Shown here: piece by piece, positions 1 through 10,545 of the stretch | How the letters are laid out: each line of letters begins with the position of its first letter | Numbering within the stretch: the first letter of the stretch is position 1 | NCBI GenBank assembly: GCA_023248535.1 | Contig: JAHFEJ010000022.1 | Span: 1 to 41,016, forward strand | Direction: 5' to 3' | Length of the DNA: 41,016 nucleotides | Origin: Nitrospinales bacterium | GTDB lineage: Bacteria > Nitrospinota_A > UBA7883 > JACRGQ01 | Translations under genes and position numbers: made by a program | Notes under the pieces: model-generated | The model's database searches: none | What the model was told of the DNA's origin: nothing | Seen by the model: only the letters and a program-made list of their open reading frames with translations

Positions 1-118
1 CCTTCTTCGACAGCACTTCCGTGATCGACGCCGTCAACGTGGTTTTGCCATGGTCGACATGGCCGATCGTGCCGACGTTTACGTGCGGCTTTGTCCGCTC
101 AAATTTCTCTTTCGCCAT
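1..118 (-). CDS. tuf: Elongation factor Tu, N-terminal fragment (cut by window edge)
   Basis: Only the first 39 codons are present; the rest lies beyond base 1. The protein begins [20 protein letters not shown] and contains the G1 P-loop [11 protein letters not shown], which is diagnostic of EF-Tu, the GTPase that delivers aminoacyl-tRNA to the ribosome. The ATG at 118 follows an AGGAGGAG ribosome-binding site in the 27-base gap after fusA. It is the last visible gene of the rpsL-rpsG-fusA-tuf operon. Confidence 0.97.
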   Translation of the reverse strand, partial: MAKEKFERTKPHVNVGTIGHVDHGKTTLTASITEVLSKK

Positions 119-145
119 TTTTTTACTGCTCCTCCTGGAAAGCCT

Positions 146-2254
<2,109 letters not shown>

Positions 2255-2263
2255 GACTGTTTA

Positions 2264-2734
2264 TTACCAGCGGTAATGGGAGAAAGCCTTGTTCGCTTCC
2301 GCCATCTTGTGGGTGTCTTCTTTTTTCTTGATCGCCCCGCCGGCCCCGTTGGCGGCGTCCATGATCTCGGCGGCAAGCTGATTCGTGAATCCGCGCTCGG
2401 CGCGGTCGCGGGCCATGCTGATGATCCAGCGGACGGCCAGGCTGGTCTGGCGCGCGGGGGCGACCTCGACCGGCACCTGATAGGTGGCGCCGCCTACGCG
2501 GCGCGATTTCACTTCCAGCATGGGACGGGCGTTCTGCACCGCTTTTTTGAAGATCGGGAGCGCGTCCTTGCCGGTTTTTTCCTTGACGATCTCCAAGGCG
2601 CCGTAGAGGTGCCCTTCGGCCGGGCTTTTCTTGCCCTGGATCATGATGGCATTGACGGTGCGGGTGATCAGCACATCGTTGTAAATCGGATCCGGGAGGA
2701 TTTCCCGTTTAATGACTCTTCTTCTGCGCGGCAT
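2264..2734 (-). CDS. rpsG: 30S ribosomal protein S7
   Basis: The 156-residue protein begins [20 protein letters not shown] and contains the family segment [11 protein letters not shown] followed by the R..A.RW.. stretch. This is S7, which nucleates assembly of the 3' major (head) domain of 16S rRNA and contacts the E-site tRNA. Its length matches the bacterial family. It lies 17 bases downstream of rpsL and immediately upstream of fusA. In many bacteria S7 binds the rpsL-rpsG junction of its own mRNA; I cannot confirm such a site here. Confidence 0.98.
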   Translation of the reverse strand: MPRRRRVIKREILPDPIYNDVLITRTVNAIMIQGKKSPAEGHLYGALEIVKEKTGKDALPIFKKAVQNARPMLEVKSRRVGGATYQVPVEVAPARQTSLAVRWIISMARDRAERGFTNQLAAEIMDAANGAGGAIKKKEDTHKMAEANKAFSHYRW

Positions 2735-2751
2735 ACCTTAAATCCCCTTTA

Positions 2752-3174
2752 CTACTTCTTGGCGCCCTTTGCGCCTTTTTTGACATCCGCGGCACCGCCG
2801 CCGGCCTTCGGCCGTTTCGCGCCGTACTTCGAACGCGACTGTCTCCGGGCGTCGACACCCTGGGTATCCAGCGTGCCGCGCACGATGTGGTAACGCACGC
2901 CGGGAAGGTCCTTCACGCGGCCTCCGCGGATCATGACGATCGAGTGTTCCTGAAGATTGTGTCCGACGCCCGGAATGTAGGACGTCACTTCATACTTGTT
3001 GGTGAGCCGCACGCGGGCCACTTTGCGGAGCGCCGAGTTCGGCTTCTTGGGCGTGGCGGTGTACACGCGGGTACAGACGCCGCGCCGCTGCGGGCACGAC
3101 GTGAGCGCGGGGCTCTTCGTCTTGTAGTTCAGTTTCTCCCGTCCATGACGGACAAGCTGGTTTATCGTCGGCAC
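2752..3174 (-). CDS. rpsL: 30S ribosomal protein S12 (GTG start)
   Basis: S12 is the decoding-centre protein of the small subunit. The chosen GTG at 3174 gives 140 residues beginning [13 protein letters not shown], exactly the family N-terminus, and is preceded nine bases earlier by a perfect AGGAGG. An in-frame ATG eleven codons upstream (3207) lies before that ribosome-binding site and is unlikely to be used. The [13 protein letters not shown] and [11 protein letters not shown] loops, which touch the A-site codon, are intact, so no streptomycin-resistance substitution is obvious. The C-terminus carries a longer than usual Lys/Ala/Gly-rich tail. Confidence 0.97.
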   Translation of the reverse strand: MPTINQLVRHGREKLNYKTKSPALTSCPQRRGVCTRVYTATPKKPNSALRKVARVRLTNKYEVTSYIPGVGHNLQEHSIVMIRGGRVKDLPGVRYHIVRGTLDTQGVDARRQSRSKYGAKRPKAGGGAADVKKGAKGAKK

Positions 3175-3241
3175 AGTATAAGTCCTCCTAAGTCTTTCCT
3201 CCATCACGCGGCATGTGCGCGACTTCTAAAAAGAAAAAAAG

Positions 3242-3270
3242 ATTCTATGCAGACCGGGCCGCAATGTCAA
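3242..3270 (-). promoter_or_regulatory. sigma70 promoter of the str operon
   Basis: On the minus strand a perfect TTGACA (-35, 3265-3270) is separated by exactly 17 bases from TAGAAT (-10, 3242-3247). Transcription would start near 3235, leaving a leader of about 60 bases before the rpsL GTG. The strength fits an operon for abundant translation proteins. Confidence 0.85.
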
Positions 3271-3414
3271 ACTATTTTTATTCTATTTTTCGCCTTCCCC
3301 CCGGATCACCCCTGCAACCACCCCGAAGCAGGCGCAGTCTTATAGGTGCAAAACCGGGAAAGTGTTATATACAATGGTGCCCGTCAACCACAACCGGAGG
3401 CCGGAAGAACACCG

Positions 3415-5157
3415 ATGACCAAACGATTGCGATCAGCCGCCCTGCTCGTCCTGCTGGCGGCGGGGCTTCCCCTTATGCCCGCGGCGGCGGCGGATCAACC
3501 CCAACTGTCCCTTTCAGCCGACAAAAATAAAGCCGGCGTGGACGATACCGTTGAACTGCAACTCACCATCAGCGGTTCCGGCGCCTCTTCCGCCGGCGAG
3601 CCGGTCATCGAGGGGGTGGAGCATTTCGACCTGCTGGGCACCAGCCACGGGGACCAGCTTTCCATCGTCAACATGAACATCACCCGGTCCACAACCTGGC
3701 GTTATACGCTCCGCCCCAAAAAGGCGGGGGAATCGGTAACCCTGCGCGCAAAAGTGCCGGTGGGGGGAACCAATTACCTTTCCGGCACCGTGACGATTGA
3801 AACAACGAAGGGGGGCGGCGGGCCGGCCCAGCATCCCCCCGGCATGTTCAACCTTCCGCCGGGAGTATTCAATTTCCCCTCCCCCTTCGATACGCGAGGC
3901 CCCCGCAAGGACGATTTCATCCTGCAGGCGCGGGTGACGCCCGCGGCGGTCTACGCGGGTGAAGAAGCGGTTTACACCCTCGCGTTCTACCAAGGGGCCG
4001 ACGTTTACTCCAATGTCAACTTTGGGCCGCCAACGCTCAAGAACATCTGGAGCGAACAACCCGAAGACGGCCAGAGGCACGAGACGAAGCCCGCGCGGCT
4101 GGGCGGACGCGATTACACGCTGACCGAAGTGAGGGTGTTGCTCTACCCGATGTCGGCGGGAGAGGCGGCGATCCCCGCCGCCACCGTTTCGTTCCAGCCA
4201 AGCCCCTTCTCCGCGCCGGTGACCATCAAGAGCAATGAACTGGCGCTGAAGGTTAAACCGCTTCCCGAGAAAGGGAAGCCGGCCGGATTCAGCGGGCTGG
4301 TTGGAAATTTCGCCATCGCATCGGCGGTTCCACAAAAAAGCGCCGCCGCCGGACAGCCGCTCACGCTTGCCGTTACGGTATCGGGACGCGGCGCGTTACA
4401 CGCCATTCCAAAACCGGAGGAGCCGGCCATCGACGCGGAACGGTACGATCCGGAAATAAAAGACGCATTCCACCGCGGCGCGCACGGAAATGAAGGGAGC
4501 CGCACCTTCAGCTACATCATTGTGCCGAAGAAAGAGGGAACGCTTGCCATCCCCCCGTTCTCCCTCGCGTTCTTCAACCCCGTATCCGCCGCCTACGAAA
4601 CGGTCAAATCCGCGCCGCTGACCCTGACCGTGGCCGCTGCGGCGGCGGGATCCGCCGCGCCAACCGCCCCCCCTCCTCCCGCGCCGGATGTTAAATCGCC
4701 CGCCACGGCGGAGGAAAAACCGTTTTACCGGCAACAACTTTTTTACGCGGTTGTGGCGGTATTATTGGTGGCGGCGCTCGGCATCATGCTCCACAAACGC
4801 CGCCGGCCCGCAATCAGCGGCGGCACCGCCGCCGAACAGGCGCTTCGGGCGGAACCGGTTGCCCTTGAACGGCTGGCCCGGGCCGAGGAGTTTTTACGCC
4901 GCAATGAAACCGCCGCCTTTCTGGGCGCGGTGGAACATGCCATGCGGGCTTACCTGTCCGCCAAGCTGGCCATTCCACCGTCGGCAATCACCCCCGACGA
5001 CATCGCCCTCCGGTTGCCCGCGGAAACGTTGGCCCGTTACCGGGAATGCCTTTCGGTGTTACAGGCATGCTTTGACGCCCGCTACTCTCCCGGCACTGTT
5101 GAAAACGCCACGGCCCTTCTGGAACAGGCAAAAAAAGCGGTCACAATAAAGATTTAA
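3415..5157 (+). CDS. batD: BatD-like membrane-anchored protein
   Basis: The start at 3415 gives 580 residues opening with a clear signal peptide (MTKRLRSAALLVLLAAG, then PAAAA); an in-frame ATG at 3346 would bury that signal. The mature protein begins with the beta-sandwich typical of BatD ('oxygen tolerance') proteins, including LSADKNKAGVDDTVELQLTI. One transmembrane helix (about residues 441-460) is followed by a basic stop-transfer KRRR and a cytoplasmic helical tail. BatD normally works with the von Willebrand-domain proteins BatA/BatB and a MoxR ATPase in the envelope, but none is present here, so it is an orphan and its role is open. It is divergently transcribed from the str operon. 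Confidence 0.8.
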   Translation: MTKRLRSAALLVLLAAGLPLMPAAAADQPQLSLSADKNKAGVDDTVELQLTISGSGASSAGEPVIEGVEHFDLLGTSHGDQLSIVNMNITRSTTWRYTLRPKKAGESVTLRAKVPVGGTNYLSGTVTIETTKGGGGPAQHPPGMFNLPPGVFNFPSPFDTRGPRKDDFILQARVTPAAVYAGEEAVYTLAFYQGADVYSNVNFGPPTLKNIWSEQPEDGQRHETKPARLGGRDYTLTEVRVLLYPMSAGEAAIPAATVSFQPSPFSAPVTIKSNELALKVKPLPEKGKPAGFSGLVGNFAIASAVPQKSAAAGQPLTLAVTVSGRGALHAIPKPEEPAIDAERYDPEIKDAFHRGAHGNEGSRTFSYIIVPKKEGTLAIPPFSLAFFNPVSAAYETVKSAPLTLTVAAAAAGSAAPTAPPPPAPDVKSPATAEEKPFYRQQLFYAVVAVLLVAALGIMLHKRRRPAISGGTAAEQALRAEPVALERLARAEEFLRRNETAAFLGAVEHAMRAYLSAKLAIPPSAITPDDIALRLPAETLARYRECLSVLQACFDARYSPGTVENATALLEQAKKAVTIKI

Positions 5158-5355
5158 CCATGCGCGGATACTCTCATACCACAATTGGGTTATGTCCTCC
5201 CGGATGATAACTCGAAGTAAGCCCCTCAATGTCATTTGTCTTGAGCTGTAACAATAAGCCTGGGAACAAAACCCCTCCAATGTTTTTAATATACCTGTTT
5301 TATTACATATGGTAAATTGCCGTTACATGACTGGCGGGAAAAAAAGGAGCGGGTG

Positions 5356-6216
5356 TTGAAGATAGATAAAGACCGGCGGCGGATCACCATCCAGAACATT
5401 CAGGATTTGCCGACGCTTTCAGTGGTTATGGCCAAAATGGTGGAAATGCTGGACAGCCAGGAGGCTTCCCCCAAAGAACTGGCCGACCTGATCGCGGAGG
5501 ACCAGTCGATACTTTCAGCGATCCTTAAGCTGGTGAACTCCGCATTTTACGGCTTTCCCCGCAAAATCACCTCGGCGCACCAGGCAGTGGTGATCCTGGG
5601 ATTCAGCACGGTGAAAAGCATTGCGCTGGGAGCCTCCATCTTCAAGGCGAAGCCGCGCAAGGGGGGGAAAGAGGTATTCGACCGGAGCGGACTATGGGTA
5701 CACTCACTAGGAGTGGCCACCGCCTCAAAACTGATTGCGCAAAAAATCGGCCACGGCGATACCGACGAAGCATTTGTGGCCGGCCTTCTGCATGATGTGG
5801 GCAAAGTGGTGTTCGACACCCAATTTCCCGCCGAGTTTCTCGAAGTGGTGGAAAAGGCCGAAGACGAGAATATCCTGATCCTTGAAGCGGAGCGGGGAAT
5901 CCTGGGCCTGAATCATGCCGAGGCGGGACAAATTCTGCTGTTTAAATGGCAACTGCCGCTGCCGGTGGTGAATGCGGTGGGCTTTCACCATGACCTTGAA
6001 AAAGCCCCCGCCACCTACCTCCGGCTTGCGGCCATCGTGCATTTGGCCGACATCATCTGCCGCAAGCTCAAAATCGGGTCCGGCGGGGACACCCGCATTC
6101 CAAAAGCCGACCGCAACGCCATGAAAACGCTCCATATCACCACGCCGATGCTGGAAGAAGTGCTGAAGGAAACCCGTGCCCAAAAAGAACTGATCGAACT
6201 GTTTAGGGATATCTGA
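5356..6216 (+). CDS. HDOD-domain signalling protein
   Basis: The protein is about 286 residues and almost entirely an HDOD domain, a degenerate relative of HD phosphohydrolases used in bacterial signalling. Seen in sequence: the N-terminal LPTLSVVMAKMVEML segment, LKLVNSAFYG, the VVILGFSTVKSIALG helix typical of HDOD proteins, and an HDVGK motif with downstream histidines that keeps part of the HD metal site. A TTG at 5356 (MKIDKDRRR) sits six bases after AGGAG. GTG at 5353 and TTG at 5317 are alternative starts in the same frame. The stop codon overlaps the kinase start (TGATG), so the two are translationally coupled. Confidence 0.85.
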   Translation: MKIDKDRRRITIQNIQDLPTLSVVMAKMVEMLDSQEASPKELADLIAEDQSILSAILKLVNSAFYGFPRKITSAHQAVVILGFSTVKSIALGASIFKAKPRKGGKEVFDRSGLWVHSLGVATASKLIAQKIGHGDTDEAFVAGLLHDVGKVVFDTQFPAEFLEVVEKAEDENILILEAERGILGLNHAEAGQILLFKWQLPLPVVNAVGFHHDLEKAPATYLRLAAIVHLADIICRKLKIGSGGDTRIPKADRNAMKTLHITTPMLEEVLKETRAQKELIELFRDI

Positions 6217-8087
6217 TGAGCGAAAAAACATCCGGCGTTTCCGCCACCCTGCGGCGCAGATTGGCGGCCGCCGTCCGCGAGCGCACGATGTTCGGCAAAG
6301 CGCTTGCCGAAGCCAACGCCCGCTTCGCCGAAAAGGTAAAGGAACTCTCGCTCCTCCGCCGCATTGGCGATTCCATCAGCAGCAATCTGGACGAACGGGC
6401 CGTCTGCGAAAGCCTGGTGAACATTATCACCTCGGAGATGACGGCTGAAAACTGCTCCGTGATGCTGCTGTCGGATGACGGGGGACACCTGACGCTCCGC
6501 GCCGTCCAGGGACAAACGGACGAGACGCCCCGCTTTTTCGATGCCGGCGATCCCGCGGCCCCCCGCATTCCCATCGGCAAAGGGGTGGCCGGCATGGTGG
6601 CAAAAACGGGCAAACCGATGTTGGTGAAAAATGCCGCTGAGGAGCGGCATTTCAGAAAAATCCCCGGCCGCCTTAAAAATATCAGCTCGCTGCTCTGCAC
6701 TCCGATCGCCGGCGAAAAAGGAACCGTCATCGGGGTGCTGAACCTTTCCCACCCGGACATCGGCCAGTTCTCGCGCGAAAACGAGCGGCTGCTGCGCCTG
6801 ATCGTCAATCATGCGGCGCTGGCGTTCAACAACATCCGGCTTTTCACCCGCATACGCAAATTCAACGAAGAGCTTGAACACGCCGTGACGGAGCGCACCA
6901 AAGAGCTGCGCGACTCCGAAGGCAAATACCGCGCCCTGATGCAGCAGAGTTCCGAGGGGATCGTGATCGCCGGACGTGAAGGGGTGATACGGGAATGCAA
7001 CGGCGCCGCGGGGGCGCTGACCGGCCAAAAACCGGCGGCGTGGGTGGGACGGCATCTTGAAGCGATGATGCCGGATGCCGCGCCAGCCATCCTGAAACAT
7101 TTGGGGAGCGCCGCCCCGAAGCGCCGCGCGCCGGTCGCCGTGGAAACCGTTCTGCGCGCCCCGCGCGGAAAGCGTGAAACGCCGGTCAGTATCGGGGCGA
7201 ACCTCATCGCGCTGGCCGCGGAGCCGGTCATCCACATAACCATGCGGGACATCACCCAGCGCGCCCTGCTGGATGAAAAACTGCGGAACTATTCGCGCAA
7301 TCTCGAAGAAGAGTTCCGGCGGCGCACACGCGAACTCAAAGCGGCGCAAAACGAATTGATCCAGGCCGCGAAACTGGCCGCGCTGGGCGAACTTGCGTCG
7401 GGCGTCGCCCACGAGATCAACAATCCCATCGCCATCATCGCTGGCTACACCGAAGACCTGAAAGACCGCCTCCTCAAGGGGGAATCGCCCGGTATGACAA
7501 CCCTTATCCGCACCCTCAACCTGATCACGGAGAGCGCGCAGCGCGCCCACGCGATCACCCAGGAGATCCTTGACTTTTCCACGCCCCGCGCCACCCGCTT
7601 CGCGGTGTATAATATCCGCGAGTTGCTGGAGACCCCGCTGGCGATGGTGCGGCAGCGGATGAAGAACCTGGGGCTTTCCATCATAGTGAAGGGAAGCGCG
7701 TTAAATAGCAATATCCGTACCGACAAAAGCCATGTCGTGCAGGTGATGATCAACCTGCTGAACAACGCCATCGACGCCTCGCGGAAAAATGACACAATAA
7801 ATGTAACCGCCAACATATGCAACGGGTTGCTGGAAATCACCGTCACCGACAGCGGCGGCGGCATTCCGAAGGAACTCATGGGTAAAATTTTCGATCCCTT
7901 TTTCACGACAAAAGAACCGGGCAAGGGGACGGGCCTGGGACTTTCCATTTCGTACCGCATCGTCCAAAAACTGGGAGGGCACTTAACCGCCGCATCCCGC
8001 CCCGGAAAAACCGCTTTTACCGTGCAATTGCCCTTTGAGGCAGGAACGGCTGCGGATTCGTATATAGGAACCCAAACAAATGGCTGA
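6216..8087 (+). CDS. GAF-PAS sensor histidine kinase, NtrB-like
   Basis: The 623-residue protein has no transmembrane segments, so it should be a soluble sensor. Order of domains: a short coiled region, GAF (about 50-205), a coiled linker, PAS (about 230-345), a second coiled linker, HisKA with the phospho-acceptor His399 in GVAHEINNPIA, then HATPase with the N box (INLLNNAIDAS), G1 box (DSGGGIP) and G2 (GKGTGLGLS). All catalytic boxes are intact. It overlaps the HDOD gene by one base and the response regulator by eight, so the three form one operon and the regulator is its probable partner. The ligand of the GAF and PAS domains is unknown. Confidence 0.92.
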   Translation: MSEKTSGVSATLRRRLAAAVRERTMFGKALAEANARFAEKVKELSLLRRIGDSISSNLDERAVCESLVNIITSEMTAENCSVMLLSDDGGHLTLRAVQGQTDETPRFFDAGDPAAPRIPIGKGVAGMVAKTGKPMLVKNAAEERHFRKIPGRLKNISSLLCTPIAGEKGTVIGVLNLSHPDIGQFSRENERLLRLIVNHAALAFNNIRLFTRIRKFNEELEHAVTERTKELRDSEGKYRALMQQSSEGIVIAGREGVIRECNGAAGALTGQKPAAWVGRHLEAMMPDAAPAILKHLGSAAPKRRAPVAVETVLRAPRGKRETPVSIGANLIALAAEPVIHITMRDITQRALLDEKLRNYSRNLEEEFRRRTRELKAAQNELIQAAKLAALGELASGVAHEINNPIAIIAGYTEDLKDRLLKGESPGMTTLIRTLNLITESAQRAHAITQEILDFSTPRATRFAVYNIRELLETPLAMVRQRMKNLGLSIIVKGSALNSNIRTDKSHVVQVMINLLNNAIDASRKNDTINVTANICNGLLEITVTDSGGGIPKELMGKIFDPFFTTKEPGKGTGLGLSISYRIVQKLGGHLTAASRPGKTAFTVQLPFEAGTAADSYIGTQTNG

Positions 8088-9426
8088 AAAAATAAATCTC
8101 TTGGTAGTGGACGATGAAGGACCCTTTCGCGAGCTGTTGGTGGAGCGCTTCTCCCGGCAGGAATTTACCGTCACCGGCTGCGCCAGCGGGGAAGAGGCTG
8201 TGGCCGCCGCGGCGGCGCAGGAATTTGATGTCGGCGTCATCGACATCCGCATGCCGGGGATGAGCGGCATCGACCTGTTCCGCGCCATCCGTAAAACGCA
8301 ACCCCAGTTCGAAGCCGTGGCGCTTACGGGACAGGCGACCATCGACAACGCCATCGAGGCGATGAAACTGGGCTTTTATGACTATATCGCCAAACCGACG
8401 AAGCTGTACGAGCTGGAAATAATCATCCGCAAAGCCTATGAAAAGAAAATGCTGGCGCTGGAAAACATGCGCCTGAAGGGCCGCATCGGCCTGCATGGCG
8501 TCCACTACGAGATTGTGGGCAAAAGCGGGAAGATGGCTGAAATCCGCGGCACCATCCGCAAGATCGCCGATTCCACCGCGCCAGTGCTCATCACGGGGGA
8601 AACCGGTACCGGCAAGGAATACGCCGCCCGCGCTATCCATCAGGCGGGCATGGCCAAGGACGCCCCCTTCATCCCCGTCAACTGCGGCGCCCTCCCGCAC
8701 GGCATACTGGAAACGCATCTTTTCGGTCACGAGGAAGGGGCCTTCACCGGCGCAGTCGGAAAAAAAGAAGGTTGGCTGGAAATGGCGGCGGACGGGACCA
8801 TCTTCCTGGAAGAGATCGAGGACCTCCATCCCTCCACGCAGGTCAAATTGCACCGCTTCCTCGAATCGGGCAGTTTCCAGCGTGTGGGCGGCAACAGCAA
8901 TATCGGCAGCACCGCACGGGTGATCGCCAGCACCCAGGCCGATCTGCGCGAGTTGACACTTAAGAAGGCGTTCCGCGAAGACCTCTATTACCGCCTGGGC
9001 GTTGTAACGGTCCATATGCCGCCCTTGCGCGAGCGCCGGGAAGACATACCGGAACTGATCACCGCGTTTCTGAATGGAACGGGGAGCGGCAATAAAAAAT
9101 TCAGCGTCAAAGCGGTTAACGCCATGCTGAAATACGACTGGCCGGGCAACCTGCGCGAGTTGCACAATGTGGTGGAGCGGACCGCGCTGCTTGCATCGAA
9201 AAACACCATTCAGGCCAAAGACGTGCCGCTTTCGCTGGATAAGAAATCCAAAGGCGGCAAACTGCGCCACCTGATGTCGCTTGCGGAAGTGGAGAGGGAG
9301 CATATTCTCTACGTTTTGAGCGCCTGCGGCGGCAACATCTCGCGGGCTTCGCGCATCCTGGGGGTCAGCCGCCCCAAGCTTTACCGCAAAATCGGCCAAT
9401 ACAAAAACGGCGGAAAAAAGGACTGA
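8080..9426 (+). CDS. NtrC-family sigma54-dependent response regulator
   Basis: The 448-residue protein has three domains: a receiver with the acidic pair DDE near residue 11 and phospho-acceptor Asp55 (VIDIRMPG), an AAA+ ATPase with Walker A GETGTGKE (about 172) and the sigma54-contact loop GAFTGA (about 220), and a C-terminal Fis-type helix-turn-helix (ISRASRILGVSRPKLYRKI). The intact GAFTGA means it should activate sigma54-RNA polymerase. Phosphorylation by the overlapping upstream kinase is inferred from gene order. I found no convincing -24/-12 sigma54 promoter in the window, so its targets are probably elsewhere. Confidence 0.95.
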   Translation: MAEKINLLVVDDEGPFRELLVERFSRQEFTVTGCASGEEAVAAAAAQEFDVGVIDIRMPGMSGIDLFRAIRKTQPQFEAVALTGQATIDNAIEAMKLGFYDYIAKPTKLYELEIIIRKAYEKKMLALENMRLKGRIGLHGVHYEIVGKSGKMAEIRGTIRKIADSTAPVLITGETGTGKEYAARAIHQAGMAKDAPFIPVNCGALPHGILETHLFGHEEGAFTGAVGKKEGWLEMAADGTIFLEEIEDLHPSTQVKLHRFLESGSFQRVGGNSNIGSTARVIASTQADLRELTLKKAFREDLYYRLGVVTVHMPPLRERREDIPELITAFLNGTGSGNKKFSVKAVNAMLKYDWPGNLRELHNVVERTALLASKNTIQAKDVPLSLDKKSKGGKLRHLMSLAEVEREHILYVLSACGGNISRASRILGVSRPKLYRKIGQYKNGGKKD

Positions 9427-9435
9427 CCGCTTGTT

Positions 9436-9467
9436 CCGCCAGGGGAAAAGACGTCCCTTGGCGGTTT
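9436..9467 (+). terminator. Likely terminator after the HDOD/kinase/regulator operon
   Basis: A 10-bp stem (9436-9445 with 9455-9464, one G-U pair, nine-base loop) begins nine bases after the regulator stop and is followed by only three T residues. The short U-tract makes it a moderate candidate. Its end overlaps the -35 box of the next promoter. Confidence 0.5.
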
Positions 9468-9494
9468 GACTCGCCGCCGGTGCGGCCTTATAGT
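9466..9494 (+). promoter_or_regulatory. sigma70 promoter of the first Cys-rich secreted protein
   Basis: TTGACT (9466-9471) and TATAGT (9489-9494) are separated by exactly 17 bases, a near-consensus promoter. The expected start point, about 9501, is only some three bases before the ATG at 9504, so the transcript may be essentially leaderless. No Shine-Dalgarno sequence is visible. Confidence 0.7.
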
Positions 9495-9503
9495 GGATGA
9501 TCT

Positions 9504-9920
9504 ATGGCGAAATGGATTTTTGCGGCCTTCCCGATTCTGTTGCTTATGCCGCTCTCCGCGATGGCGGTGGAGCACTGTCCCCACGGGCAGAACCCCGGTA
9601 TCCGCCACATGGCGCGCGCCGGATCCGTTGAAAGCGTCCCGGCCGCCAGAACCGCCGCGCCCTGCCCGGATCATTCGAATCAGCCATGCACAATCAACGC
9701 GGGAATGATGCCCAAATGCAGCATGGAAGGGTGCTGTATAAAATCGGACGGCCCGCGCTCCACCGGCCTCAGCAACCGCCCTCCCGCCAACGACGACCAT
9801 GCATTAAGCAGTTCCATCAGCCCGCCCCAAACCGGCGGACGGCTGATCGGCGCCGCTCCCCATTCCTGGTATCCCCCGCGGGACCGGATCGAACCGGCCC
9901 TGCGCCCCCCTGCTGCCTAA
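9504..9920 (+). CDS. Small secreted Cys/His/Met-rich protein, copy A (CCIKS family)
   Basis: The 138-residue product matches no family I recognise. It has a good signal peptide (MAKWIFAAFPILLLMPLSAMA) and a mature N-terminus with a CPH motif. The core reads Cx2H...C...M.KCSMEGCCIKS, followed by a Pro-rich tail ending YPP...RPPAA. The protein at 16702-17181 shares the same three blocks in the same order (C-H-H near the N-terminus, KCGMHGCCIKS core, YPP..RPPSA tail) but little else. That conservation supports this frame being real and argues that the thiol, thioether and imidazole groups matter, most likely for binding a soft metal such as copper(I) in the periplasm. It is the first gene of the plus-strand half of the island. 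Confidence 0.75.
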   Translation: MAKWIFAAFPILLLMPLSAMAVEHCPHGQNPGIRHMARAGSVESVPAARTAAPCPDHSNQPCTINAGMMPKCSMEGCCIKSDGPRSTGLSNRPPANDDHALSSSISPPQTGGRLIGAAPHSWYPPRDRIEPALRPPAA

Positions 9921-10021
9921 CCTCCCCTTTTTAACCGGTTTTTCAAGTAAACCCCCGCCTGAAAGCCCGCATTGCGGAGTTAGGGCGGAACGAAATAACA
10001 ACTTATACGGCAGGAGAATTC

Positions 10022-10459
10022 ATGAACAGACGCGAAATGCTTACCACCGTCGGCGGCATCGCCGCCATAGCCGCGACTTCGGGCATCGCCTTCGCCGCCG
10101 AGAAGGGGCACGAACACCACGCGGCCGCCCCGGCGAACGCCGCGCTGGCAACCGCCGCGTTTGAATGCGTCCGGGTGGCGGAAGCGGGCATACGGCATTG
10201 TCTGGTGGAATTGGGCAAAGGGGACAAATCGCTTGCCGAATGCGCGGCCAAAATGAACGAACTCAAGACCGCCTGCACCGCCCTGGGGCTGCTTTCCTCC
10301 TTTGAATCGGCCCATGCGAAGGCCATGGCCCAGCTCACCATAAAGGTGTGCGAGGACAGCGAAAAGGAATGCCGGAAATTCGACAAACATAAAGAGTGCG
10401 TGGATTGCGCCGAATCGTGCAAGAAATGCATCGAGGAATGCCGCAAGTTCGCCGCATAA
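10022..10459 (+). CDS. Four-helix-bundle copper-storage protein, Tat-exported (Csp1-like)
   Basis: The 145-residue protein begins MNRREMLTTVGGIAAIAATS, a twin-arginine signal ending at AFAAE, so it should be exported folded. A short His-rich linker (GHEHH) follows, then a helical bundle lined with eleven cysteines, many in Cx2C, Cx3C or helical i/i+4 spacing, ending CVDCAESCKKCIEEC. This matches the Csp1 / DUF326 family, in which cysteines inside a four-helix bundle hold many copper(I) ions; Csp1 of methanotrophs is also Tat-exported. The start has a good CAGGAG six bases upstream. The barrel gene follows 86 bases downstream and is probably co-transcribed. Confidence 0.88.
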   Translation: MNRREMLTTVGGIAAIAATSGIAFAAEKGHEHHAAAPANAALATAAFECVRVAEAGIRHCLVELGKGDKSLAECAAKMNELKTACTALGLLSSFESAHAKAMAQLTIKVCEDSEKECRKFDKHKECVDCAESCKKCIEECRKFAA

Positions 10460-10472
10460 CCTTTGAATTGCC

Positions 10473-10506
10473 GCGCGCGTTTCCCAAACAGGGGAGACGT
10501 GCGCGC
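10473..10506 (+). other. GC-rich hairpin between the Csp-like and barrel genes
   Basis: GCGCGC at 10473-10478 pairs with GCGCGC at 10501-10506, and the inner TTCCC/GGGGA segments extend the stem imperfectly. No U-tract follows, so it is more likely an RNA processing or stability element than a terminator. Confidence 0.4.
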
Positions 10507-10545
10507 CACAAACACCTTTAAAAAAACTGTAAGGACAAATAACCA

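Noticed and set aside
5158-5355. Search for a sigma54 promoter upstream of the HDOD/kinase/regulator operon
   Set aside because: No GG-N10-GC arrangement resembling TGGCAC-N5-TTGC was found.
6015-9399. Long minus-strand open frames opposite the kinase and the response regulator
   Set aside because: Both are shadows; the plus-strand genes carry every expected domain motif.
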